Below are positions 8,901-17,027 of a DNA stretch of 64,000 nt, piece after piece (within the stretch, counting starts at the first letter, position 1; each line of letters begins with the position of its first letter). Source of the stretch: Oscillospiraceae bacterium. GTDB lineage: Bacteria; Bacillota; Clostridia; Oscillospirales; Oscillospiraceae. The notes below the pieces were generated by a model. The model was not told where the DNA came from. It searched no databases and saw nothing but the letters and a program-made list of their open reading frames with translations. The DNA is taken from NCBI GenBank assembly GCA_902775355.1, contig CACYLY010000008.1, positions 1 through 64,000 on the forward strand, given 5' to 3'. The position numbers and the translations under genes were made by a program.

Positions 8901-10693
8901 TCCACCCGGGAGCCGGTCCAGCGCCGCGAAATGTACGAGTAAGGAGACTCGATGCTCACGCTGACGGGAGCGTTGGGCATCTGGAAGGAGATCCTGTTCG
9001 GCGCCGCCGGATCCGGGGTGAATTCCAGCTCCACCGGCTGGCTGTTCACGTAATAGACAACGTGCCAGGTCCAGCCCTCGAAGGTCTCGCTGCCCTCGTC
9101 GATCAGATTTGCCGTCACGGTGACGGTTTCCCCGACAAAGGTCTCCCACTTGTCCGGATCCAGGCTGAAGTCTGCATACTTTTCCGTCACGACCCACCAG
9201 GAGCGCTCCAGCTCCGCATGGAGGACCGCGTCCGCATCCGGCATGACGAAATCTCCGTAAAAGTGGAGGTGCTCGTCATAGCGCAGGTTTTCCAGGTCGC
9301 GCCGCTGGGCCGCGCCGTCCTCCTCCCAGGTGATCCAGGCGCTTTTGACGCCGTAGCTGCCCATGTTTTCCTCGTGGTCCACATGGAGCTCCGCCGTGAT
9401 GGTATCGCCCGCCGCGGCGCGCTGCTCATTGGGGGAAACGGAAAGGTTGGTCTTGCCCTGGAAGAAGCGGCCCCGCAGCATCTGCCCCGACAGGTCGACG
9501 GGTGCGATGCTGATCCGGTGGCCGATCTTCACGAAATCCGCCGTAATGTGGACGTCGTGCTCGGGCATGGCAAAGGTATAGGTGTAGGTCGTCTCACCGC
9601 TGGAGCTGTAGGGGGAGACGCTGCTGCCGCTGAGCGTCAGCTCCACGGGCCGCTCCCGCCCCTCCTCGTCCAGCCAGAAGGACCGCAGGCCCTCCGGGCC
9701 GTAGGCTGTGGCATAGCGCATCATGACGCTGACGGTCACCTCGTCGCCCAGGCCGGCGCCGGCCTTGTCCGCCGAGACGGTGTTGCCTGTACCCTCCGGG
9801 TCGGAGACGCTGTCCACCGTGACGGCGTATTCTCCCAGCGCGAACTCCGCACGCACGTAGATCGTCTGGTCGGTCTCCTTGATATAGCGGGTGATGTCCT
9901 CCGGCACCACGAAGGTGTAGAGGGAATCGCTCTCCTTTGTCAGCGGGATGGAATAGCCGCCGGAGTAGGGATAGCTCTCGTTGGTGTTGAAGAAGGCATA
10001 AGGGGCGGAATCAAAGACGGTGCCGGGCTTGCGGTCCACCAGGATGGAGACCGTCTCGCCCACCTTGGCGTCCGTCTTGTCCGCCGAAATGGAGCTGCCC
10101 AGACCGCTGGCGTCCACGCTGTAGCAGTCGATGGGATAGCCGCTGTCGATAAACTCGAACTCGGCCCGGATCTCAAAGGTATAGCGGTTGTTGTAGGGTC
10201 CGCCGACAAGAAACTCGCCCCAGTCGCCGTGATCGTCCACGTCATAATAGTATTGCTCGTCCTGTACGCAGACAACGCTCCAGCTCCGGAACTCGTAGCC
10301 CGCCTCCGGGTGGGGATACAGCGTGACCGTCAAGCCGGCGGTGACCTGCTTGCCGAGCGCGCTCGTATTCGTGTAGATGTTCTGATTGTCGGTCACAGTG
10401 CCGCCCACCATATCATCGGCGATTTTGAAGTAGGGATTGAAACGGCCCGAGGGGGGCTCGTTGCTGTTCATCTCCTCCCAGTCGCCCCCGAAGGGCGGTT
10501 CTTCCGGATCCTCTCCCGGGTCCTCTCCCGGCTCTTCCGCCGGCTCGTCCCCGGACAGGATCGTCACGACGCACCCGTCATCCTGTATGTTCCTCAGCTC
10601 CTGCGGCGCTGCAAAGGCAGCCGGCCCCAGGCTCAGGAACAGGACCAGGCACAGAAGCAGGGAAAGAAATCTCTTGCTCGGGCTGTTTTTCAT
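5924..10693 (-). CDS. Giant secreted glycine-rich repeat protein with C-terminal dockerin
   Basis: 1589-aa exported protein. ATG at 10693 is preceded by AAAGGAGGAAA; an upstream in-frame start at 10735 lacks a site. Signal peptide about residues 1-29 (ends AAFAA). Residues about 70-600 hold several beta-rich InlB/Big-like modules (phrases such as VSADKAGAGLGDEVTVSVMM). A long central array (DNA about 7130-8650) has about 20 rungs of the type GGTVTIYDGTVTTTGG..GAGIGGG, probably a right-handed beta-helix. Then come a Cys/His-rich patch (CPHCQLS...CTVCGF) and InlB-like repeats. Residues about 1528-1589 are a type I dockerin with two loops DINGDGSVNNKD and DTNGDGSVNNKD. It is probably a surface or matrix protein that docks to a cohesin; no catalytic motif is visible. 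It has its own promoter and terminator. Confidence 0.9.
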   Translation of the reverse strand: MKNSPSKRFLSLLLCLVLFLSLGPAAFAAPQELRNIQDDGCVVTILSGDEPAEEPGEDPGEDPEEPPFGGDWEEMNSNEPPSGRFNPYFKIADDMVGGTVTDNQNIYTNTSALGKQVTAGLTVTLYPHPEAGYEFRSWSVVCVQDEQYYYDVDDHGDWGEFLVGGPYNNRYTFEIRAEFEFIDSGYPIDCYSVDASGLGSSISADKTDAKVGETVSILVDRKPGTVFDSAPYAFFNTNESYPYSGGYSIPLTKESDSLYTFVVPEDITRYIKETDQTIYVRAEFALGEYAVTVDSVSDPEGTGNTVSADKAGAGLGDEVTVSVMMRYATAYGPEGLRSFWLDEEGRERPVELTLSGSSVSPYSSSGETTYTYTFAMPEHDVHITADFVKIGHRISIAPVDLSGQMLRGRFFQGKTNLSVSPNEQRAAAGDTITAELHVDHEENMGSYGVKSAWITWEEDGAAQRRDLENLRYDEHLHFYGDFVMPDADAVLHAELERSWWVVTEKYADFSLDPDKWETFVGETVTVTANLIDEGSETFEGWTWHVVYYVNSQPVELEFTPDPAAPNRISFQMPNAPVSVSIESPYSYISRRWTGSRVEENVKNPVEFTLISSLQDNENLSLTSGVWILSESRSFSNRLTVSGDVHLVLCDGATLTCGKGIELAPGNSLSIYGQAEDRGELICTGPEYHAGIGGGDKTGSGSLTIHGGTVTTNGGDYAAGVGTGDEANPDSCGSFTMLGGSLTATGGSDGAGVGGGNEVKGGTVTVYDGSLTVKGGDYAAGIGGGDEKDGGSVTIYNGTVKTTGGPDGAGIGGGEGGSQGGIVTIYDGTVTTTGGTNGAGIGGGGRGYSGNAGDGGTVIIYNGTVNVTAGLYAAGIGGGSARLTFTHAGNGGNVSISGGTITIDTGGQSGAGIGGGAGAANFGYAGNGGNVSISGGKLTINMFATRSAGIGGGGCDYECGTSGSVNISGGEISISISSGYIGELYVESQGAGIGGAAEMDQGGDIRITGGVVLIENNGFGAGIGGGASEKKPSEAGDGGNVYINNAYVVAASHSGAGIGGGGSLKGGGGGGNGGNVTIDGGCVYAISSNKGAGIGGGNDGNGGTLTVNGGYVMASGGYLDYNYIRDHGLWSDDSTGLEQEDQGWTNLAYNLIMHFISSGEYAGAGIGGGDDGDGGTVIINGGTVIAISGMNSASAFGRGDGGKSNGSVSIYDSAKVSYGRVSGGEPTVLGIALTGDRESTCKSYAYARIEPCDHPEPAFTANETTHQRHCPHCQLSFPAEEHVMDEQNRCTVCGFQGVLCDLSFDANGGGGTMESLCCVPGRQVMLPVCGFTPPEGMCFGGWQLGDDPELKAENDVITPEGDLTVKAVWHYRVTVPETENGIVTADQRTAAEGETVSLTVTPAEDCVLTSLTRVTGDEDHFTVIDEKDADGNYIFTMPAGNVTVYARFTRICTVSFDACGGTVEPAALEIEAGVAVGELPEPTREGGWVFMGWYMAPAADAFHICQGTEVTAETTFSENTTVYAHWRLPGDINGDGSVNNKDVIRLQKYLKQEPTDVVASNLDTNGDGSVNNKDVVRLQRYLKYKDVEIY

Positions 10694-10743
10694 AAACTGG
10701 TTTCCTCCTTTTTCGTCGGTAAAAAGCCTACACATTTCAGTTT

Positions 10744-10772
10744 ATTCTATCATGGCAAGCTCTTTTTTGCAC
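10744..10772 (-). promoter_or_regulatory. Possible promoter for the 1589-aa protein
   Basis: Minus strand GTGCAA (10772-10767), 17-bp spacer, TAGAAT (10749-10744), about 50 bp before the start codon. The -35 is poor. Confidence 0.42.
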
Positions 10773-11316
10773 GTTCTTTTTCAGCATAATTGCATAAAGT
10801 TTTTGAAGCTCCGGCGAGAAGCGGCGGGGGGGGGCAAGCCTCTCCCCTGTGACGGGCAGGGAGCCGACTCCCTCCGTCGCGGCGCGCCCTTGCCTCCCCC
10901 TCCGGGGAGACAGCATCTGCCGATCCCCCCCGAGGCAGATGATGGAGGACTTGTCCGCAGGAAAGGGCCGCCCCTGCGGAGAGGACGAGGCGGCGCCGAA
11001 GCAGGACACTGTACGCCGAATGAGCAGAGGACGCGGCGAAAATCGCCGCGTCCCCGAGACTGTAGACAAAGTAGGTTTCGTGTCATCGTGAAGTAAGTGA
11101 CCGATGCTCCTGGTGAGGCGATCCGAATCCTAAAAGCCCTTAAATATCGGCATTTTTCGAGAGGACGGATTGCCACGACAGTGTGCGCACTGTCTCGCAA
11201 TGACAGACTTTTGGGCTTTGTCTACACCTTGAGGGACGCAGCGAAAATCGCTGCGTCCCCGCGTTTTCTTGTGTAATTTTACGGACCCTCAATTTCGAAT
11301 TCCGAACTCCGAATTG
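10773..11316. repeat. Intergenic stretch with hairpin repeats, no gene
   Basis: No coding sequence is visible. It contains a CTTGCCTCCCCCTCCGGGGAG element (about 10890-10910), two copies of a dyad GGGACGC(A/G)GCGAAAATCG and its complement (about 11030-11056 and 11232-11259), and an ATTCCGA heptad tract (11284-11316) abutting the stop codon of the minus-strand gene 11317-15624. The second dyad could serve as a terminator for that gene, though a T-run is weak. Confidence 0.6.
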
Positions 11317-14300
11317 TCAATGGATCTCCACGTCGTGATACTTCAGCCAGCGCGCCAGACGGGTGGCGTCCTTGTTGTTCACCTTGCCGTCCCCGTTCAC
11401 GTCCAGCGCCGCCTCCACCACTTCCACGTTCTGGCCTTTGAGGTATTTCTGCAGGCGCAGCACGTCCTTGTTGTTCACCGAACCGTCCCCGTTGATATCG
11501 CCGGGGATATAGGTGTAGATCACGATCTCGCCGGGTACCGTCTGGAAGGCCTGGTTCTCCTCGTCGGCGTTGTAGATGTCGTCCTCCTCATAGCTGACGC
11601 TGACCTGGGTCGTCCCGGCCGCCGCGTCCTCCTTCACCCGGAAGCTCAGAGTGACGAACACGCCGTCCTTGGTCTCGTTCTCTCTCGGATCCTCCGCGTA
11701 CCAGGTCAGCGAATCGCCGACCTCTCCCAGGAAGGTGCCGCCGTATTCGCCGGGCGTCACCGCCGTCCACTCCAGCACTGTCTCGTCATAGAGCACGCTG
11801 ATCTCGATGGAGACCACACCCGGGTTCTCCTCGATCCGGACAGGGACCTGGATCTCCTGGCCGACGCGGACTCTGCCGCCGTCGACCACAAGCTTCGCGT
11901 TGGTCTCCGGCGCGTTCTGCTCCCAGATCGCGTACAGGGTCACATTGCCGGTGGGCGTGTAGCTGCCGATGATCCCCTCGGTCGCTGTATCGCTGGTCGC
12001 CCAGCCCTTGAAGGTAAAGCCCTCGCGGGTGGGCGTGGGCAGGGTCACCGCTGCGGTGCTGGTGCTGCTGTTCCACTGGGCATAGAGCGTCGCCGCCGCG
12101 TTGGCGGTGTAGCTCCCGCCGGAGGCATAGCTGGTCCCGCTGCCGTCGGCCTTGGTGTTCCAGTTGTTGAATGTGTAGCTCGTCGTCCTTGCCGCCGTCA
12201 GGCTTGTCGTGTTTACGCTGCCGCCGTTGGCGTTCAAGGTCACGGTATAACTGCCTGCGGAGGCGTTGGCGCGGGTGGGCTTCGTCGTGCTCAGGGTCAG
12301 GGCCACGTCATGAAGCTTCGTCTGCGCCGCCGGAGCGCCCGTACCGCCGTTGGCGTCAAAGGTGATCGTGTAGGGATAGGCCTGCCAGATCGCGTACAGG
12401 GTCACGTTGCCGGTGGGCGTGTAGCTGCCCGTCGTCCCGCTGGTGGCGTTGGCGCTGGTGGCCCAGCCCTTGAAGCTATAGCCCGTGCGGGTAGGCGTGG
12501 GCAGGGTCACCGCCGCGGTCGCGGTGCTGCTGTTCCACTGGGCGTAGAGCGTCGCCGCCGCGTTGGCGGTGTAGCTCCCGCCGGAGGCATAGCTGGTCCC
12601 GCTGCCGTCGGCCTTGGTATTCCAGTTCTTGAAGCTGTAGCTGGTGGTCCGCGCCGCCGTCAGGCTCGTCGTGCTCACGCTGCCGCCGTTGGCGTTCAGG
12701 GTCACGGTATAGCTCCCCGCGGAGGCGTTGGCCCTGCTGGGCTTCGTCGTGCTCAGGGTCAAGGCCACGTCATGAAGCTTCGTCTGCGCCGCCGGAGCGC
12801 CCGTACCGCCGTTGGCGTCATAGCTGATCGTGTAGGGATTGGCCTGCCAGATCGCGTACAGGGTCACGTTGCCGGTAGGCGTGTAGCTGCCCGTCGTCCC
12901 GCTGGTGGCGCTGGTGCTGGTCGCCCAGCCCTTGAAGCTATAGCCCGTGCGGGTAGGCGTGGGCAGGGTCACCGCTGCGGTGCTGGTGCTGCTGTTCCAC
13001 TGGGCGTAGAGCGTCGCCGCCGCGTTGGCGGTGTAGCTCCCGCCGGAGGCATAGCTGGTCCCGCTGCCGTCGGCCTTGGTGTTCCAGTTTTTAAAGCTGT
13101 AGCTGGTGGTCCTTGCCGCCGTCAGGCTCGTCGTGCTCACGCTGCCGCCGTTGGCGTTCAGGGTCACGGTATAGCTGCCCGCGGAGGCGTTGGCGCGCGT
13201 CGGCTTGACGCTGGAGAGGGTCATAGGAACGTCCCTCGTTTTGGTCTGGGCCGACGGAGCGCCCGTACCGCCATTGGCATTGAAGCTGACCGTATAGGTC
13301 GTAGTCGCGCCGCTGCCGTCGATAATCATCCAGGTTTGCTGTGTATAAGCAATCACCAGATCCTGATCGGAAAGTCCGGTATTGGGATAAGACTGTTTCA
13401 CATAGCTCGGCAAAAGGCTATCGGACAGCTTGATCCGACCACTCGCAACACTCGGAGCTGGGTCGGCACAGTAGAAAGTATCCGTGGCGGCATCATAATC
13501 TGTCAGGAGCACAGCGTGCTTGTAACTGCTGTTATGGTGAACATATATAACTATTCCTTCCGGATGTGTAATGAGATTCTCAATAAAGTACTGCTTTTTC
13601 CCGTTAAGATCGCCAAGCGAGAGGTTGAGCTCTGACGACATTCCGTAGGAATACACATGCTTTCCTCCATAGGTATAGTCAAATACCATGCCGGAAGAAG
13701 ACCATGCAACATCGCCAACAGAACTTCCGGTTATGCTGCTCCAAGCGCTGTCGCCGTCCAATATCGCTCTTCTTCTGAGCATCATGACGTTCGCAATAAG
13801 CGTGCATTGCTTGCTGCCGGATTCCTGTTTAAGGAATACGCTGGGATCGTTCATGGATACCAATCCGCCGGAAGTACCGCCGATCGAGAAAGATGAATCG
13901 ATCAGTGTGGCCGTGCCGTTGGAATTCGTCGCTTTCACGACGTAACGGTAGCTTCCGCTTGCCAGTCCTCCAAAAGCAATCGCGTCGTTCAGTCCGCCGG
14001 TTTGAATATTATAGCTATAGGAATTTGGATTGGTGGAATAACTCAAGACGGCTGTGCCGGATGCGTTGTAAACATAGGCCGAGACATTGATCAGCTTGCT
14101 GCCGGAGGAGATGATCCCACGAAGGCCAAAGTTCTCCCCCTGTGTCAGCGTGCCGCTGGGGTAGACCGCCCCGGAGATCGTGGGCGGATTGGAATCACTA
14201 ATAGGCCCACTTCCTTCAATAATCATCCAGGTTTGCTGTGTATAAGCAATCACCAAATCCTGATCGGAGAGTCCGGTATTTGGATAAGACTGCTTCACAT

Positions 14301-15624
14301 AGCTCGGCAAAAGGCTATCGGACAGCTTGATCCGGCCACTCGCAACACTCGGGGCCGGGTCGGCACAGTAGAAAGTATCCGCGGCGGCATCATAATCTGT
14401 CAGGAGCACAGCGTGCTTATAACTGCTGTTATGGTGAACATATATGACTATTCCCTCAGGATGCGTAATGAGATTGTCAATCAAGTACTGCTTTTTCCCG
14501 TTGAGGTCGCCAAGCGAGAGATTGAGCTCTGACGACATTCCATAGGAATACACACGCTTTCCACCATAGGTATATTCAAACGCCATACCAGAGGAAGACC
14601 ATGCAACATTTCCAACGGAGCTTCCCGTTATGCTGCTCCAAGCACTGTCTCCGTCAATGATTGCTCGTCTTCTGAGCATCATAACATTCGCAATAAGCGT
14701 ACATTGCTTGCTGCCGGATTCCTGTTTGAGGAACACACTGGGATCATCGATCGATACATCTACGGAATTAATGACGTCAGTCCTAGTACCACTTGTGTAA
14801 TTCGGCCGCAGATAGGTGCTGATCGAGCTGCTGTCACGGGCGATGGGAACATAGGTCCTGACCGGCCGGGTCATGGTCGTGCCAGCGCCGTCGCCGCCGC
14901 CGTTGCCGTCGATATAATACACGTTGTCGGCGTCAACAGCGCAGACAATGCCGATGTGCTTGAACTCATATTCCGAGTTGCAGAAGGTGATCAAATCACC
15001 GGGCTCCGGCGTAAAGCTGCTTCTGTCGGTCCGCACATAATTGCCCGTGGAGAAGTTCACATAGGGATCCCCGTTGTTCAGGCTGGCATATCCGGCATCG
15101 TCAAAATAATACAAAACGCCGTGGTTGTTGTTGGCCATGTTGACTACAAGGTCTTTTCCATAGGGCTGCAGACTGCTGGGGAAAAGATCCGGGGCGGCGA
15201 TCAACCCGCACCAGCTGACAAAATAAGAACACCAGGCCAGGGTGAAGCCGAAGTCCGAAGCGGTCTTCCCCTCCTGAGCCAAGGCGACCAGAAGCAGGTC
15301 GGTCCTGGGATCACCGGTGAGCTGATAATCGCTGGATACGTCCTCAGGCTCCAGCTCATCCTCGATCGGCTCGGAAATGACGACTTCCGCTTCCTCTGGC
15401 GCATCCTCGTCTTCCGGGACGCCGGGGGCGTCGTCCCCTACGGTGTCATCCGGGGCTTCCCCGTCTTCTCCCTCGTCCTCGCGGGCGTGACCGCAGTCGT
15501 TCTCCTCCTCCTGGATGACTTCTGCGTCCTCTCCCTCTTCCGCAAGGGCGGAGGTGGGGAAAAAGCTCAGTACCATCACCAGGCAGAGCAGAAGCGCAAA
15601 GAGCTTTCTGGCTGTGTTGTTCAT
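11317..15624 (-). CDS. Secreted CHAP, double C39-like peptidase, InlB-repeat, cohesin and dockerin protein
   Basis: 1435-aa exported protein; ATG at 15624 follows AAGGAG (a GTG at 15639 is not favoured). Layout: signal peptide 1-28; acidic linker 29-98; CHAP amidase/endopeptidase domain about 105-265 (Cys132 in AWCSYFVSWC, His223 in FKHIGIV); C39-like peptidase domain 293-470 (Cys308, His404, Asp422); Ig-like segment about 480-585; a near-identical second C39-like domain 592-768 (Cys607, His703, Asp721); three almost identical InlB/Flg_new repeats about 770-1235; a cohesin about 1240-1370 (VGQEIQVPVRI, SVLYDETVLEW, KDGVFVTLSFRV); a dockerin 1373-1435 (DINGDGSVNNKD, DVNGDGKVNNKD). CHAP and C39 domains cleave peptidoglycan peptides or proteins. 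A cohesin and a dockerin in one chain could let it polymerise or bridge other dockerin proteins (inference). Confidence 0.92.
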   Translation of the reverse strand: MNNTARKLFALLLCLVMVLSFFPTSALAEEGEDAEVIQEEENDCGHAREDEGEDGEAPDDTVGDDAPGVPEDEDAPEEAEVVISEPIEDELEPEDVSSDYQLTGDPRTDLLLVALAQEGKTASDFGFTLAWCSYFVSWCGLIAAPDLFPSSLQPYGKDLVVNMANNNHGVLYYFDDAGYASLNNGDPYVNFSTGNYVRTDRSSFTPEPGDLITFCNSEYEFKHIGIVCAVDADNVYYIDGNGGGDGAGTTMTRPVRTYVPIARDSSSISTYLRPNYTSGTRTDVINSVDVSIDDPSVFLKQESGSKQCTLIANVMMLRRRAIIDGDSAWSSITGSSVGNVAWSSSGMAFEYTYGGKRVYSYGMSSELNLSLGDLNGKKQYLIDNLITHPEGIVIYVHHNSSYKHAVLLTDYDAAADTFYCADPAPSVASGRIKLSDSLLPSYVKQSYPNTGLSDQDLVIAYTQQTWMIIEGSGPISDSNPPTISGAVYPSGTLTQGENFGLRGIISSGSKLINVSAYVYNASGTAVLSYSTNPNSYSYNIQTGGLNDAIAFGGLASGSYRYVVKATNSNGTATLIDSSFSIGGTSGGLVSMNDPSVFLKQESGSKQCTLIANVMMLRRRAILDGDSAWSSITGSSVGDVAWSSSGMVFDYTYGGKHVYSYGMSSELNLSLGDLNGKKQYFIENLITHPEGIVIYVHHNSSYKHAVLLTDYDAATDTFYCADPAPSVASGRIKLSDSLLPSYVKQSYPNTGLSDQDLVIAYTQQTWMIIDGSGATTTYTVSFNANGGTGAPSAQTKTRDVPMTLSSVKPTRANASAGSYTVTLNANGGSVSTTSLTAARTTSYSFKNWNTKADGSGTSYASGGSYTANAAATLYAQWNSSTSTAAVTLPTPTRTGYSFKGWATSTSATSGTTGSYTPTGNVTLYAIWQANPYTISYDANGGTGAPAAQTKLHDVALTLSTTKPSRANASAGSYTVTLNANGGSVSTTSLTAARTTSYSFKNWNTKADGSGTSYASGGSYTANAAATLYAQWNSSTATAAVTLPTPTRTGYSFKGWATSANATSGTTGSYTPTGNVTLYAIWQAYPYTITFDANGGTGAPAAQTKLHDVALTLSTTKPTRANASAGSYTVTLNANGGSVNTTSLTAARTTSYTFNNWNTKADGSGTSYASGGSYTANAAATLYAQWNSSTSTAAVTLPTPTREGFTFKGWATSDTATEGIIGSYTPTGNVTLYAIWEQNAPETNAKLVVDGGRVRVGQEIQVPVRIEENPGVVSIEISVLYDETVLEWTAVTPGEYGGTFLGEVGDSLTWYAEDPRENETKDGVFVTLSFRVKEDAAAGTTQVSVSYEEDDIYNADEENQAFQTVPGEIVIYTYIPGDINGDGSVNNKDVLRLQKYLKGQNVEVVEAALDVNGDGKVNNKDATRLARWLKYHDVEIH
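13320..14748 (-). repeat. Tandem duplication encoding the two C39-like domains
   Basis: DNA 14217-14748 and 13320-13851 are direct repeats of about 530 bp, offset by 897 bp, with only scattered substitutions. High identity at the DNA level implies recent duplication or gene conversion inside the gene. The adjoining InlB-type units at about 11900-13310 repeat with a period of about 460 bp and are likewise nearly identical. Confidence 0.85.
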
Positions 15625-15718
15625 AGTCTTCTCCTTCACAATAAAATATTGAGCACTGATAAGCTGTTTTGATTGCCAAAGTGTATTTCCCTCTTCTGTA
15701 TCAAATAACAGCTATACA

Positions 15719-15731
15719 ATATACAGTATAT
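15719..15731. promoter_or_regulatory. Dyad between divergent genes, candidate operator
   Basis: ATATACAGTATAT is an exact 13-bp odd palindrome in the AT-rich gap between the minus-strand 1435-aa protein gene and the plus-strand XRE regulator. It is placed where a small helix-turn-helix protein could control both. Binding is inferred, not shown. Confidence 0.35.
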
Positions 15732-15810
15732 TTTGTTATCTATAAAATATCAAGTGTTATTTTTTGCTTTATTTCTTTTTTGCGCGATCCGGGTACAATA
15801 TAGCAGGGTG

Positions 15811-16068
15811 ATGCACATGAAGAGCGCAAAGGAAGCCGATTTCGATCACAGGCAGAAGTATATCGAGCTGGGTTACAACATCTCCTACTATCGCAAGCAC
15901 GCGGGCCTGACCCAGGAAAAGCTGGCCGAGAAGGTGGGTATCAGCCGACCCCACATGGGTGCCATCGAAGCGCCCAACCTGTGCCGCCCCATCTCGCTGG
16001 ACCTGCTCTTTTCCTTTGCCGACGCCCTGGGCGTGGAACCCTACAAGCTGCTGGTCTTTCGGGAGTGA
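15811..16068 (+). CDS. XRE-family helix-turn-helix transcriptional regulator
   Basis: Small cytoplasmic DNA-binding protein of 85 aa. The helix-turn-helix lies at about residues 20-75: LGYNISYYRKHAGLTQEKL, then EKVGISRPHMGAIE, ending LLFSFADALGVEPYKLL, as in Cro/C1/XRE proteins. ATG at 15811 or 15817 is the likely start; the open frame extends to 15733 but that part is a hydrophobic, AT-rich reading of the promoter region. A -10 like TACAAT lies at about 15794-15799. It is divergent from the cohesin/dockerin peptidase gene and may regulate it or itself. It has no sensor domain. Confidence 0.82.
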   Translation: MHMKSAKEADFDHRQKYIELGYNISYYRKHAGLTQEKLAEKVGISRPHMGAIEAPNLCRPISLDLLFSFADALGVEPYKLLVFRE

Positions 16069-16985
16069 AGGCCACCGCTTGCGCATATGAGAATCGAACA
16101 CGCCGTCCCTCTCGGAAACACCGAAAGAGGCGGCGCGATTGTTTTTTCTTGTATTCGGCGCGGGAGGCGGGGAAGGCAAAGGCGGGCACGACCTGATGCG
16201 CCCCTATGGTGGGGACGGACGCGGAACATAGAGACCTCATCCGTCATCCGCCTCGCGGGGGATCGGCGGATGCCACCTTCCCCGTGCGCGGGGAAGGCAA
16301 AGGCGTGCGCGGGGAAGGCAAAGGCGTGCGCGACCACGAGAGTCGCCCCTACGGCGGGGGGCGGGCGCGGGCGCCGGCCAGAGAACCCCTTCCGTCATCC
16401 GGCTTGCGGGGGACGCCGGATGCCACACCCAAGACCGTCTGAGAGGGAGGCAAGGACTCCTTCCGTCACGCCACTTGCGGGGGACGCGCCGTGCCACCTC
16501 CCTCTGAGAGGGAGGCAGAGAACTCCTTCCGTCACGGCGCTTGCGTGAGACGCGCCGTGCCACCTCCCTCAAGGAGGGAGGCAAAGAACTCCTTCCGTCA
16601 TCCGGCTTGCGTGAGACGCGCTTTGGCTCCCTCTCCGAGGGAGCTGCCCCAGTGCGCACACTGGGGCTGAGGGAGTCCGACCAGCGCCGCACCCAATAGC
16701 CTCAAAGCGGGAGGCAAAGGACTCCTTCCGTCATCCGGCTTGCGCGAGACGCCGGATGCCACACCCAAGACCCTCTGAGAGGGAGGCAAGATCACGTCCG
16801 CCACTCTGGGGCGGAGAACAAAAAACGCACGACTTGTGCCCAAGCCGTGCCGAAACAGACCGCGGAGATGCCAGCCGGTCCCGACCGCTGTTGACAAGTC
16901 CATTCGATGTTGTACCTATTTTCAATATACCCGAGGCCGCGGGAAAAAGCAAGAGCATCTTGCGCCCCCGCGGAAGGAGAAACAG
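16069..16985. repeat. Non-coding cluster of 65-bp palindromic repeats
   Basis: No gene is visible. From about 16380 to 16800 a unit of about 65 bp occurs five times in tandem or near tandem: CCTTCCGTCA, then a variable CC/GG stem around CTTGCG.GAGACGC, then CACCTCCCTC paired with GAGGGAGG, then CAAGGACT. Related pieces lie at 16230-16290 and, inverted, at 5600-5720. AGGGAG/CTCCCT stems could form hairpins in RNA. There are no uniform spacers, so it is not a CRISPR array. Confidence 0.7.
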
Positions 16986-16988
16986 AAC

Positions 16989-17019
16989 GATCCCCCGCTT
17001 CCCATCGGAAGGGGGGATC
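16989..17019 (-). terminator. Probable terminator of the tig-clpP-clpX-lon-engB block
   Basis: Imperfect stem GATCCCCCGCTTCC with GGAAGGGGGGATC around CATC, just past the engB stop at 17028. The T-run on the minus strand is weak (GTTCTGTTTCTCC). Confidence 0.5.
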
Positions 17020-17027
17020 CCTGTCGA

